A stretch of DNA of 64,000 nt from DASUFP01 sp036274495 (GTDB lineage: Bacteria; Bacteroidota; Bacteroidia; AKYH767-A; OLB10): contig DASUFP010000023.1 of NCBI GenBank assembly GCA_036274495.1, forward strand, positions 1 through 64,000, written 5' to 3'. Shown one piece after another: positions 43,159-52,022 of the stretch. The notes below the pieces were generated by a model that was not told where the DNA came from, ran no database searches, and saw only the letters and a list, made by a program, of their open reading frames with translations. Positions within the stretch are counted from its first letter, which is position 1, and every line of letters begins with the position of its first letter. The translations under genes and the position numbers were made by a program.

Positions 43159-45372
43159 TCAATAGAACCAGAGTGCAATTTTACGCAAAACTGCCGGAAT
43201 ATATCCTGTTGAAATTTTTGGGTTGTTTACAGTGTGTAATTTTCTGTATTTACCCTTGGTGGATATTCCGGAATGATTCACCCCTTTTCCTATAGTGTTT
43301 AACACCAGATAAAGGTTGTTTATCCCAAAATCTTTTCTGATGAATTCTGCGTTTGCAAGCTGGGTTTTTGAAGTACCGTTGGCTCGCACTACATAAAAGT
43401 TTAAATCACTAATTTTCATCATGGGTACAGCATCAATATACTTTCCTACTTCAGGTGTATCAACTATGATGGCATCGTAGTGATTCTTTAATTTTTCAAA
43501 GACAGGCGCTGTTTCTTTAGAAATCAGCAGACCATTTACTCCTCCTGATAATGAACCAGCTACAGTTATTTCAAGATTGGGTATGTTGGTAATAAAGATA
43601 GAATCATGGATATCGCACTTTTTAGCCAGGGCATCCGCTAACGTTCTGTCACATTGAATGTCGAAGAGATGCTCCAATTCGGGGCGGTAACTGTTCATAT
43701 CAATGAGCAGCACTTTTTTATCGAGTGCGGCAAGTGCCTTGGCAAAATTGGTGGCTATAAATGACTTTCCTTCGCCTTTGAGGCTGGAGGTTACTGTTAC
43801 CATTTTGGCGTTATCGTGTAAAAGAAACCGGGTAGCCAGGTTTGAAAAGGCCGGTTCCGCAGCCACTGTTTCGCCTCTGAGTGTACCCACGCCGCCAATG
43901 TACTTTACACCTTTTGCAGCTTTTTCTGCTTCGGTGCGGTCGTGTATTACTTCGTTACGGGTTTGCGATTTCAGTGAGGACCAGATGAGTCCCAGCAGTA
44001 ACCCTGCCGTAAGAAATCCGGGATACGTTTTCAGCGGATCCGGAGCTACAGGTTGTGCAGAATAAGTTGCATTTTCAATGATCGCATTTGTAGTTTCCGG
44101 TACGGTTCCTGAAACAATTGCGGCAGCCTGTTTTTCAATCAGCAGGTCATATACTTTTCGTTTCAGCTGTAACTGCCGGTTCATCGACTCCAGTTCTCCT
44201 GCTATTGCAGGAAATGATTTTATACGTAACCGGTGGGCCGCGATCATGCCATTCAGCTGATCGAGTTTGACAGCAATTTTTCTGCGGGTATTCAATATAC
44301 GTTCCGACACACTTTCTTTTAACGCCATTGTTTCGGCATCGGATGCCATCGGATCAATTCCCGCAGCAGCGCGTTTTATGTACTTATCGTTTATTTTATT
44401 CAGTGCTTCGGCAAACATCGGATCGGTGATTACATCATAATCAACACCGCTGTTATCACCTCCCATATTTTTTCGGATGTATGTATGCAGATTGCCTAAG
44501 GCCACCATTTGCATTTCGAGTTCCGATTTCTGGCTGCGTAACGCATTGCCATATTCCGATTCTGCTTTTATATCGGTTTCAATTTCCGTGATGTTGTTAT
44601 GTGCTTTGTATTCGGCAATTTCCTGCTCGGCAAGTGCTAGTTCTGCAGCAAGCGATTCGGTTTTTGATTCGGAACTGTTAGCTTCAACAGACGTATTTTC
44701 TGAAGCTGCTGTTCCAGTATATGTCGTTACAATTTGTTTGAGCAATTGTTGCGCACGCGCCGGATCTTTATCGGTAAGCTTCAGCGACAAGGTACCCTCT
44801 CCGCTTTGCATGGCAAGGCTTCCGGTTTCAATTATTTTTCCGGCCAGGTATTCGGATGAATTTAACGTGATCAGGTATTCAGGTCCTGTAAAATAAACAC
44901 GTGGTATAGTTGTGTGTTTGACTGCAGGCGTAATAGTTACTTCGATATTTCCAAGCTTGAACGCCGCGGAATCTTTTGCAAGAATTGTTTTTTCTATCCC
45001 GTATAACTCTGCAGTCACACGGTAGTTACCCGATCCCTGTGGTACTATGGTGAGGTCCTGTTGCTGAAAAGTTCCGCCCAATAATCTGTAGCTGATTTGA
45101 AAGGGTGCAGTTGCCGGCAGGGTATGTAAATCGGCACTACACATGGCTGATGTAGTTGATTCGTTATTGGTGAATGCTTTTGTCAGGAAAGTTGCTGTGT
45201 TAATCTCTGTTGCAGCAGCGGGTTGTGCTGTACGGATTACAGCCGTTGAAACATATTTGGCTGGTAAAAAATATTGATACGCCGTTGCTCCGGCAGCGGC
45301 TAGTAACAAGCAGCCAATCATCACAGCTTTGTTCTCTGTGATTACTGTTTTGAAGGTCCTTCGGTTTTTCAT
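43159..45372 (-). CDS. Wzz/BY-kinase-type polysaccharide biosynthesis protein
   Basis: A 737-residue inner membrane protein: a membrane segment at about 17-37, a periplasmic Wzz-type region with long coiled coil (about 220-430), a second membrane segment near 450, and a cytoplasmic ATPase domain. The Walker A motif is SLKGEGKS near residue 527 and Walker B is AIIVDTPE near 633. In the Walker A' motif the expected LLIDxDxRxP reads LLIDMNSYRP, so the second Asp is Asn and the Arg is Tyr. The C-terminal tail has only a few scattered tyrosines. Function in chain-length control of exported polysaccharide is likely; tyrosine kinase activity is doubtful. Confidence 0.87.
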   Translation of the reverse strand: MKNRRTFKTVITENKAVMIGCLLLAAAGATAYQYFLPAKYVSTAVIRTAQPAAATEINTATFLTKAFTNNESTTSAMCSADLHTLPATAPFQISYRLLGGTFQQQDLTIVPQGSGNYRVTAELYGIEKTILAKDSAAFKLGNIEVTITPAVKHTTIPRVYFTGPEYLITLNSSEYLAGKIIETGSLAMQSGEGTLSLKLTDKDPARAQQLLKQIVTTYTGTAASENTSVEANSSESKTESLAAELALAEQEIAEYKAHNNITEIETDIKAESEYGNALRSQKSELEMQMVALGNLHTYIRKNMGGDNSGVDYDVITDPMFAEALNKINDKYIKRAAAGIDPMASDAETMALKESVSERILNTRRKIAVKLDQLNGMIAAHRLRIKSFPAIAGELESMNRQLQLKRKVYDLLIEKQAAAIVSGTVPETTNAIIENATYSAQPVAPDPLKTYPGFLTAGLLLGLIWSSLKSQTRNEVIHDRTEAEKAAKGVKYIGGVGTLRGETVAAEPAFSNLATRFLLHDNAKMVTVTSSLKGEGKSFIATNFAKALAALDKKVLLIDMNSYRPELEHLFDIQCDRTLADALAKKCDIHDSIFITNIPNLEITVAGSLSGGVNGLLISKETAPVFEKLKNHYDAIIVDTPEVGKYIDAVPMMKISDLNFYVVRANGTSKTQLANAEFIRKDFGINNLYLVLNTIGKGVNHSGISTKGKYRKLHTVNNPKISTGYIPAVLRKIALWFY

Positions 45373-45549
45373 CAGGGTTTTTGGAATTTTCTCCCTTGCA
45401 TACGTAGTCTTTTGCCGTAGGTTTCAGCCGGAAACATCTTTGGTAATCAGATAATTTACCACTTCTCTGACCCGGAATGGGTGCAATTCGCCCTTTAACC
45501 TTACACCGTCTGTCTGGCAATTACTACATATAGGCTGTACGTTTAGTTT

Positions 45550-45578
45550 CTGAAACCCTTTGGTACCAAGGGTTTCAG
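45550..45578. promoter_or_regulatory. Perfect 11-bp inverted repeat between divergent genes
   Basis: CTGAAACCCTT (45550-45560) pairs with AAGGGTTTCAG (45568-45578) around a 7-nt loop containing GGTACC. Neither strand has a T run after it, so an operator or 5'-leader hairpin upstream of the Wzz/BY-kinase-type gene (or of thioredoxin) is more likely than a terminator. Confidence 0.5.
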
Positions 45579-45633
45579 AGGATATTCATATATTATTCGG
45601 TATTCGATTTAGGTCTGCCAGCGACCGCTTTAT

Positions 45634-45641
45634 TACCTTTG
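45634..45641 (+). promoter_or_regulatory. TANNTTTG -7 box of the thioredoxin gene
   Basis: TACCTTTG matches the Bacteroidota -7 element exactly. TTTAG lies 21 nt upstream (45608-45612), a weak -33. The ATG at 45666 follows 24 nt downstream, which supports that start over the earlier TTG, since the TTG lies inside the box. Confidence 0.5.
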
Positions 45642-45665
45642 CAGGATGCTGAAATCCTCTTTTTT

Positions 45666-46019
45666 ATGCCGATAATTAATGTTACTTCCGAAAAGGAGTT
45701 CAATACCTGTATTGACTCAAAAGAGCTGGTATTGGTCGATTTTTATGCTGATTGGTGCGAACCGTGCCACTACCTGGATGCAGTATTAGCAAGGCTTTCA
45801 GCACTTTTACCCCCCTCGTTTGTCATTGTGCGTACCGATATTGAAAAGTTTCCGGAGCTGAGTAAAAACTACACGGTTTTAAGCGTGCCGGTGCTGGCGT
45901 TATTCGCAAACAGCAGGTTGTTGTGGCGCATGAATGGGTTTCATCTGGAAGATGAACTGATGGAAATTATAGTGAAGATTTCACGTGAAACGGATACGCC
46001 TATTGCTGATGACAATTAA
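45666..46019 (+). CDS. Thioredoxin family protein
   Basis: A 117-residue thioredoxin-fold protein without signal peptide, hence cytoplasmic. The redox site is Cys31-Glu-Pro-Cys34 (DFYADWCEPCHYL); the cis-proline is in LSVPVLALF. CEPC instead of the usual CGPC implies a somewhat different redox potential. The TTG 27 nt upstream is a less likely start. Within its 3' end lies one of three TTTCACGTGAAA palindromes (45979-45990), encoding ISRE in the reading frame. Confidence 0.88.
   Translation: MPIINVTSEKEFNTCIDSKELVLVDFYADWCEPCHYLDAVLARLSALLPPSFVIVRTDIEKFPELSKNYTVLSVPVLALFANSRLLWRMNGFHLEDELMEIIVKISRETDTPIADDN
45977..45992. promoter_or_regulatory. parS-like site A
   Basis: GATTTCACGTGAAACG matches the ParB-binding parS consensus TGTTTCACGTGAAACA at 13 of 16 positions, with the central 12 bp palindrome intact. 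It lies inside the thioredoxin coding sequence, as parS sites often do. Confidence 0.5.
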
Positions 46020-46198
46020 GGGCGAATCGGGAACTTTTTTTGCTTTTGGAGGTCGGAATGGAGACAAATTCGACCTCATTACAAGCCCGCTGACAGCAAA
46101 ATAATAGCCGGATGGATGCATTTGTTACATGGCGCGTGACGCTTCCCTGCGGGCTTAATTTGAACTTTTACAGGAAGTGTGCTTCCGGATCAAAAAAT

Positions 46199-47113
46199 TT
46201 AGTTCAATTCCCTCTTTCTGAGTACAAAAATCAGCGATGAAAAGTTGGAATTGTCTTTTTTTCCTGCCGCATTCGACTTAATTCCATTAATCAGTGCACT
46301 CAAATAATTGATTTTTCCCGTGGAATATTTTTCACTTAACATTGAAACATAAAATGAATCGAAATACATCGGTAAAATCATTTCAATTTCCATTTTATGC
46401 ATGGAAAAGAGCTTTGAAACGGATGCTTTATTGAAATGGTAGAGGTGCCGGGGCAGATCATAAGCTGCCCAGTGGGCGCCGTATAACGTTGCATCGTATG
46501 AATCGCTGTTCGGAACGGCTACAATGCATCTGCCGTTGTCGTTCAAAATCCTTTTCAGTTCCTTTAGGGTTGGATGCAGTTCGTGCACATGCTCCAAAAC
46601 ATGCCACATGGAGATAATGGAAAAGCTTTTATCAGCAATTTCGGAAAGTGCGTCCGGTTTTTTCACGTGTAATCCGTTTTCAGCGGTTGCAAATGCCCTG
46701 GCTTTTTCTCCCGGCTCTATCCCAAGGGTAGTCCACCCCTGTTTTTTGAGTTCTTTGAGCAATTCTCCCGTTCCGCAACCATAATCAAGGACACTTTTAA
46801 CCTGATTACCGGCCAGACGGGCATACAATTGTGTCTTTTTTCGGATGGTGTAGGTCCTTACAAGCTGATAAACCCTGTTGATGACTCCTTTTGAGGTGTT
46901 AGAGTGTGAAATATAATCCTCCGACTCATAATAGGGGCCGATTTCATCTGTGTTAGGGCGCGGATTGGTGAATTTGAACCCACAGGATGCACATTGTACT
47001 ATAGTAAACGCCTCCTTGCTGATACTATGATCGGTGGTTGTTAGGAAGCTACTAAAGACCGTTTCACTGCACACCGGGCAGCTGTTAAGGGTCTCAAAAG
47101 AGGCTTGTTTCAC
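46199..47113 (-). CDS. Class I SAM-dependent methyltransferase with N-terminal zinc-binding motif
   Basis: A 304-residue protein. Cys12, Cys15, Cys41 and Cys44 form two CxxC pairs of a zinc ribbon (NSCPVCSE, QCASCGFKF), as in methyltransferases that act on surface sugars or small molecules. The Rossmann domain has motif I VLDYGCGTGELL near residue 108 and ISMWHVLEHVHEL. The start is GTG at 47113, since no ATG is available and a stop lies in frame upstream; this GTG is part of a TTTCACGTGAAA palindrome. Only 16 nt separate it from the mnmG stop, so it is probably co-transcribed. The substrate is unknown. Confidence 0.87.
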   Translation of the reverse strand: MKQASFETLNSCPVCSETVFSSFLTTTDHSISKEAFTIVQCASCGFKFTNPRPNTDEIGPYYESEDYISHSNTSKGVINRVYQLVRTYTIRKKTQLYARLAGNQVKSVLDYGCGTGELLKELKKQGWTTLGIEPGEKARAFATAENGLHVKKPDALSEIADKSFSIISMWHVLEHVHELHPTLKELKRILNDNGRCIVAVPNSDSYDATLYGAHWAAYDLPRHLYHFNKASVSKLFSMHKMEIEMILPMYFDSFYVSMLSEKYSTGKINYLSALINGIKSNAAGKKDNSNFSSLIFVLRKRELN

Positions 47114-47121
47114 GTGAAAAA
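47106..47121. promoter_or_regulatory. parS-like site B (best match)
   Basis: TGTTTCACGTGAAAAA differs from the parS consensus TGTTTCACGTGAAACA at a single position. It fills the short gap between mnmG and the methyltransferase gene and provides the latter's GTG start codon. Confidence 0.65.
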
Positions 47122-47129
47122 TAGGTTAT

Positions 47130-48995
47130 TTAGCGCCCCATATGGACCATTAAAACGGAGATATCAGCAGGAGAAACCCCACTAATTCTGGATGCCTGAC
47201 CCAGTGTCTGGGGCCTGACTTTAGTGAGTTTCTGACGGGCTTCATTGGAGAGCGATTTGATGGAGGAGTAGTCGTAGTTTTCGTCTAAAGTAATGTTTTC
47301 CAGCTTATTAACACGCTCAACTTGTTCCTGTTCCTTATCAATATACCCCTGGTATTTCATCACAATTTCGGCCTGTTCCGCGGTTTCACGTTTCACCAAT
47401 TGGAGCTTTTCAGCCAGCTCAGGAACCGCAGCGGCTATGTCGGCTAATCCTACCTGCGGACGTCCTATGAGACTGATAAGTTTCATCTTCTGCCGGATGG
47501 GCTCGGTACCTAACGATTCGAGCAGGGGATTGATCGCTTCCGGAGTAATACTCTGATCGCGAAGCCATGAAATAAGTTCGCCTGAACCGGCCATCTTCTC
47601 CTCCACACGGGCCATCCGTTCGGCTGATGCCAGCCCCAGGTGGTAGCCAATGGAGGTAAGTCTGATATCGGCATTATCCTGCCGTAGAAGGGTCCTGAAC
47701 TCGGCCCTCGAGGTGAACATTCTGTAGGGCTCATCCGTGCCTTTGGTAACCAGATCATCTATTAAAACACCTATGTAAGCATCAGAACGCTTTAAGACAA
47801 AAGGTGCTTTATTGTTTAGTTTAAGATGCGCATTTATGCCTGCCATTAACCCCTGACAGGCCGCCTCCTCGTAACCTGTAGTGCCATTGATTTGTCCTGC
47901 AAAGTACAGATTTTCAATAAGTTTCGTTTCCAGCGTAAGGTGAAGCTGAACGGGCGGGAAATAATCGTATTCAATGGCATATCCGGGGCGGAACATTTTT
48001 ACGTTCTCAAATCCCGGTATAAGTCTAAGTGCTTTATACTGAACGTCTTCCGGCAATGAAGAGGAGAATCCGTTGACATAGATTTCCACCGTATTCCACC
48101 CCTCTGGCTCAACAAAAAGCTGATGCCTTTCGCGCTCGGCAAAACGGGATATTTTGTCCTCTATTGAGGGGCAGTAGCGGGGTCCCAGTCCCTGGATACG
48201 CCCTGTAAACATAGGCGACTGTTCGAAGCCGGTGCGTAAAATTTCATGTACGGCTTCGTTGGTATAGGTAATGTAACAGCTTCGCTGTTTTTCGAGTTTG
48301 GGAGTATCGGTAAATGAAAATTTTCCCGGGTCATCGTCCCCCGGCTGTTCCTCCATTTTCGAAAAGTCCAGTGACCGGCCGTCCACCCGTGGCGGTGTGC
48401 CTGTTTTCATGCGGCCGCTTTCGAAACCCAACTCCTGCAGTTGTTCGGTAATACCGGTAGCCGCTTTTTCACCGGTTCGTCCTCCGCCAAAGCGCTTCTC
48501 ACCAATATGAATCAATCCGTTCAAAAAGGTACCATTGGTAAGTATCACCGACTTAGCCCTGAACTCAATGCCCATTGAGGTACGTACACCGGTAATTTTA
48601 CCCTCTTCAATAAGCAGCGCGTTAACCATATCCTGCCAGAAATCCACATTTGGTGTTTGTTCCAGCATCATGCGCCATTCTTCGGCAAACCGCATCCTGT
48701 CGTTTTGGCTCCTGGGGCTCCACATTGCAGGACCCTTGGAGCGGTTCAGCATCCTGAACTGGATCATTGAACGGTCGCTGACGATTCCGGAATAACCTCC
48801 AAGTGCATCAATTTCACGAACAATCTGTCCTTTGGCAATGCCCCCCATGGCAGGGTTACACGACATCTGGGCAATGGTCTGCATGTTCATGGTCACAAGC
48901 AATACCCTTGAACCCATGTTGGCAGCGGCAGCAGCGGCTTCGCATCCGGCATGACCGGCACCAACCACTATAATATCGTAGGACGGATAGTTCAT
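47130..48995 (-). CDS. mnmG: tRNA uridine-5-carboxymethylaminomethyl modification enzyme MnmG (GidA)
   Basis: A 621-residue FAD-dependent enzyme that with MnmE installs the cmnm5 group on wobble U34 of tRNAs. Diagnostic segments are VVGAGHAGCEAAAAAANMG (dinucleotide binding), CNPAMGGIAKGQIVREID with the catalytic cysteine, LTNGTFLNGLIHIGE, ITYTNEAVHE, FAGQINGTTGYEEAACQG, and the helical C-terminus for MnmE/tRNA binding (LSNEARQKLTKVRPQTLGQASRI split by short loops). Length is normal. It is flanked on both sides by TTTCACGTGAAA palindromes. In many bacteria this gene lies near the replication origin with rsmG and parAB; those genes are not in the window. Confidence 0.97.
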   Translation of the reverse strand: MNYPSYDIIVVGAGHAGCEAAAAAANMGSRVLLVTMNMQTIAQMSCNPAMGGIAKGQIVREIDALGGYSGIVSDRSMIQFRMLNRSKGPAMWSPRSQNDRMRFAEEWRMMLEQTPNVDFWQDMVNALLIEEGKITGVRTSMGIEFRAKSVILTNGTFLNGLIHIGEKRFGGGRTGEKAATGITEQLQELGFESGRMKTGTPPRVDGRSLDFSKMEEQPGDDDPGKFSFTDTPKLEKQRSCYITYTNEAVHEILRTGFEQSPMFTGRIQGLGPRYCPSIEDKISRFAERERHQLFVEPEGWNTVEIYVNGFSSSLPEDVQYKALRLIPGFENVKMFRPGYAIEYDYFPPVQLHLTLETKLIENLYFAGQINGTTGYEEAACQGLMAGINAHLKLNNKAPFVLKRSDAYIGVLIDDLVTKGTDEPYRMFTSRAEFRTLLRQDNADIRLTSIGYHLGLASAERMARVEEKMAGSGELISWLRDQSITPEAINPLLESLGTEPIRQKMKLISLIGRPQVGLADIAAAVPELAEKLQLVKRETAEQAEIVMKYQGYIDKEQEQVERVNKLENITLDENYDYSSIKSLSNEARQKLTKVRPQTLGQASRISGVSPADISVLMVHMGR

Positions 48996-49004
48996 ATCTT
49001 GTTA

Positions 49005-49020
49005 GTTTTCACGTGAAAAA
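49005..49020. promoter_or_regulatory. parS-like site C
   Basis: GTTTTCACGTGAAAAA matches the parS consensus at 13 of 16 positions and keeps the TTTCACGTGAAA core. It lies 10 nt upstream of the mnmG start codon, inside its leader or promoter. Confidence 0.5.
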
Positions 49021-49193
49021 CACGTTAAGTAATTGATATACAAATGTTTATTTGTTATCAACAGCCGTGTAAAACCGTGAAAAAGGGGTGTAAAGATACA
49101 GAATAATCCGACTGTATTATGTAAACGACTGAATAATAGTTAATTAATAACTATGGACGCTGATCCCGGAAACTGCAGGAAATAGATTCAGCT

Positions 49194-50138
49194 TCAATGT
49201 TTGACTTTATTGACCCTGGTCTCATCACCAAACATAAAAGTTATACCACCATTGAATGTTTGTCGGTACCAATCGGTGTACTTTGATGCAACCGGCAGCG
49301 CACCCGAGTATTGCATAAACATTCTGAAAACACGTCCGCCAAATGCAAATCGAACAGCAGGGTTAAATGAAAAAACGGTTTTGCTGTAATCGGGAACATA
49401 GCTTTGGTGATTCGCATCTGCATCGCGATAAGTAAAAAGGTAACCATTCATTCGGGCAGTAACTGAGAATTCAATATTGTCGTTAAATAATCCGAAACCG
49501 GATTGCAAAAAAACACTCGCATGTTTCCGGAAATCATCATAGGTTGCCTGAAAAGGAGTGTTATAATTATTGAAAGCCGTTTCATTTGACTGAACAGAGT
49601 AATGATTTTGGGTTTCGCCATATCGTGAGCCTGCATATACGTCGTACCGGAAATATTTATTTACAACCTTGTACCTTCCGTATGCCGCTTCAAAAAATGT
49701 GGAAGAACACTCATTTTTTCTTGAGTAACCATAAATGCCATCAGTGGTATAATGTTGCCACACTCCGTTATAATCATAATCATCATAACTGGCATTAATA
49801 TGAGTTTTTCCTGAAGCATCCGATTCAAAACTGCCTTTTCCGTATGCAAACATCAAAGCAGATTTATTAGTCAGTGCAACGGCAAGCTGACCCTCTGTAA
49901 CCCTGCCTACCTCCAGTTGCACATTTGTTTGTCCTGCTCTCGAAAGCAAGGGAGAATAGGTCAGTTCGGGAGTCATTTTAAATTCCGAATTCTCATTGGT
50001 ATATTCTATTGCTTCACTAACCTCCTGCTGGTTGTTTACCTGATAATTGTACGGACCGTAGTATTCGTAAGGATAACAACCGGGAAGTATTGCCGAAACG
50101 GTAGTCAATAGAACCAGTAATTTAAGTGCCGCTTTCAT
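49194..50138 (-). CDS. Outer membrane-associated lipoprotein of unknown function
   Basis: A 314-residue lipoprotein: the signal peptide ends ILPGC, followed by a tyrosine-rich segment (YPYEYYGPYNYQ). The remainder is a series of amphipathic beta strands with aromatic ends (YFRYDVYAGSRYGETQNHYSV, FSFNPAVRFAFGG, FNGGITFMFGDET), suggesting a beta-barrel or beta-sandwich surface protein. I recognise no named family. It stands alone, between the parS-like cluster and the serine hydrolase gene, with a good promoter box upstream. Confidence 0.72.
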   Translation of the reverse strand: MKAALKLLVLLTTVSAILPGCYPYEYYGPYNYQVNNQQEVSEAIEYTNENSEFKMTPELTYSPLLSRAGQTNVQLEVGRVTEGQLAVALTNKSALMFAYGKGSFESDASGKTHINASYDDYDYNGVWQHYTTDGIYGYSRKNECSSTFFEAAYGRYKVVNKYFRYDVYAGSRYGETQNHYSVQSNETAFNNYNTPFQATYDDFRKHASVFLQSGFGLFNDNIEFSVTARMNGYLFTYRDADANHQSYVPDYSKTVFSFNPAVRFAFGGRVFRMFMQYSGALPVASKYTDWYRQTFNGGITFMFGDETRVNKVKH

Positions 50139-50160
50139 GGTAGTTCTTTTTTGATTGAAT

Positions 50161-50168
50161 CAAAGATA
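50161..50168 (-). promoter_or_regulatory. TANNTTTG -7 box with overlapping palindrome
   Basis: TATCTTTG on the minus strand, 22 nt before the lipoprotein ATG at 50138. It overlaps the inverted repeat TTTGATT-C-AATCAAA, which could serve as an operator. Confidence 0.5.
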
Positions 50169-50360
50169 TTTTATTGTGCCGGTGACTAAAAACGGATAAA
50201 TGCTTCCCGATTTCCAACAGTTTCAAATTCCATTAACCGATTCAAAATAATCTCCAAAATCAGAGAATTTTGAGGATCATCCTATGCGTAGCACCGGGAT
50301 TAGTAATTTTTACTAAACTTTGTCACCGGTTATATTAATCCCTATCAAACAAATCTCCTC

Positions 50361-51959
50361 ATGAATAAGCCCCAAAACCGATGCTCCCTTTTGGTTGTCA
50401 GCCATTTCTTCGGCCTTCTGATTGGCATTTTGACCTTCGCGGGTGGCGCTACCGGCCAGCCGGTTACCACTGAGGGCATTGATACAATTGCGATAAATGC
50501 GTTAAAGGCATTTAATGTTCCGGGAATGGCTGTAGCGGTAGTGAAAGACGGGAAAGTAATTCATGCAAAAGGGTATGGGGTGCGGTCGCTGAATACACGG
50601 CAACCGGTAGATGAAAAAACAATTTTCGGCATTGCTTCAAACAGCAAGGCGTTTACCGCCGCAGCCCTCGGCATGCTGATAGAGGAGGGCAAATTAAAAT
50701 GGGATACAAAAGTCCGCGATATCATCCCCGAATTCAGGCTGTACGACCCGTATGTTACCGAAGAATTTACCATCCGTGATCTGTTAACGCACCGCAGCGG
50801 TCTAGGACTGGGTGCAGGAGACCTGATGTTTTTCCCCGACAGCAGCGACTTTATGCTGCACGACGTGTTGAATAATTTGCGCTTCCTGAAACCTGTTTCA
50901 TCTTTCAGAAGCAAATTTGATTACGATAACAACATGTACATTATTGCCGGTGAAATTGTAAAACGGGTATCGGGAATGAAGTGGGAGGATTTTGTAGAGC
51001 AACGCATTTTTAAGCCGCTGGGAATGGATCGTACTGCCGGTTCCTTTGAGCGCCTTCCCGATAAATCGAATGTAATCGACGGACATGCTCCTGTCGATGG
51101 CAAAGTGCAGGTAATCCGGCGCAGTTCGTCGCAACTTTGGTTGTCGGCAGCCGGAGTCAATTCAAACATTGAGGACCTCAGCAAATGGATCATTACCCTG
51201 ATGGCAGGCGGCAGTTACGGAGCGAAAGGAGAAAAAGAACTTTTTTCCAACTCCGTGATCCATGAAATGTGGAGTCCGCAAACGATTATCCCCTTAAGCG
51301 GCCCCGGTCCCTATAACACCCATTTTTCAGCATATGGTCTCGGGTTTTTTCTGAGCGATGTAAACGGGTATTTACAGGCAACACATACGGGAGGTCTCGA
51401 AGGTATGGTGACGCAAATAACCATGATTCCGGAATTAAAACTGGGCATTATTGTACTCACCAATCAGCAGGAGGGCGGCGCCTTTTCATCGGTAACCAAT
51501 CAGATCAAAGACAGCTACTTTGGTATAAAAGGCACCGACAGGGTAAAAGAGTATTCGGAGAGAAGAAATAAAGCGGTAAAAAATGCCACCGCCATTACCG
51601 ACTCTGTGTGGAAGGATATAGGGATGGCCGCAAAATCCTCAAAAACGGTTCCCGGCCTCTCCAATTATATTGGTATTTACCGGGATGCCTGGCTTGGCAC
51701 CGTTAACATCAGTATCATAAACGGTAAGCCCTGGTTTGCTTCCGTCAGGTCGCCAAAACTGACAGGGGAGTTATTTTACCTGCGCGCCAACACATTTGTG
51801 GTAAAGTGGAACGACAGAAGTATGGATGCCGATGCCTATGTGATGTTTGAGCTGGACGAGACCGGCAAGGCGCAACATATTACCATGAAACCGGTATCGC
51901 CGCTAACGGACTTCAGCTACGATTTTCAGGACCTCTATTTTACCCGTCATACGGAATAA
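50361..51959 (+). CDS. Serine hydrolase of the class C beta-lactamase/PBP4* fold, exported
   Basis: A 532-residue exported serine hydrolase. The catalytic motifs are Ser93-x-x-Lys96 (GIASNSKAFT), Tyr188-x-Asn190 (FDYDNNMY) and His342-Thr-Gly344 (THTGGLEGM). An additional C-terminal beta domain (about 430-530) of the DUF3471 kind follows (GIYRDAWLGTVNISI). Such proteins act as D-amino-acid peptidases, esterases or amidases, and only rarely as true beta-lactamases. The signal sequence near residues 7-32 has an unusually long charged start. It precedes the M13 peptidase gene, which has its own promoter box. Confidence 0.92.
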   Translation: MNKPQNRCSLLVVSHFFGLLIGILTFAGGATGQPVTTEGIDTIAINALKAFNVPGMAVAVVKDGKVIHAKGYGVRSLNTRQPVDEKTIFGIASNSKAFTAAALGMLIEEGKLKWDTKVRDIIPEFRLYDPYVTEEFTIRDLLTHRSGLGLGAGDLMFFPDSSDFMLHDVLNNLRFLKPVSSFRSKFDYDNNMYIIAGEIVKRVSGMKWEDFVEQRIFKPLGMDRTAGSFERLPDKSNVIDGHAPVDGKVQVIRRSSSQLWLSAAGVNSNIEDLSKWIITLMAGGSYGAKGEKELFSNSVIHEMWSPQTIIPLSGPGPYNTHFSAYGLGFFLSDVNGYLQATHTGGLEGMVTQITMIPELKLGIIVLTNQQEGGAFSSVTNQIKDSYFGIKGTDRVKEYSERRNKAVKNATAITDSVWKDIGMAAKSSKTVPGLSNYIGIYRDAWLGTVNISIINGKPWFASVRSPKLTGELFYLRANTFVVKWNDRSMDADAYVMFELDETGKAQHITMKPVSPLTDFSYDFQDLYFTRHTE

Positions 51960-51993
51960 CATTTTCATGCGGGCAATTGCATTTCTTTCTGCC

Positions 51994-52001
51994 TACATTT
52001 G
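51994..52001 (+). promoter_or_regulatory. TANNTTTG -7 box of the M13 peptidase gene
   Basis: TACATTTG fits the -7 consensus exactly, 21 nt before the ATG at 52023. No convincing -33 TTG at the usual distance. Confidence 0.45.
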
Positions 52002-52022
52002 CACTTCAACATTCCAATTGCA

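Noticed and set aside
45200..45520. A 106-codon minus frame overlapping the start of the Wzz/BY-kinase-type gene
   Set aside because: It overlaps a well-supported coding sequence, has no recognisable domain and no suitable start context.
49055..49063. TTATCAACA as a DnaA box marking oriC
   Set aside because: One mismatch to the consensus and no cluster of further boxes nearby. It is mentioned only as context for the parS-like sites.
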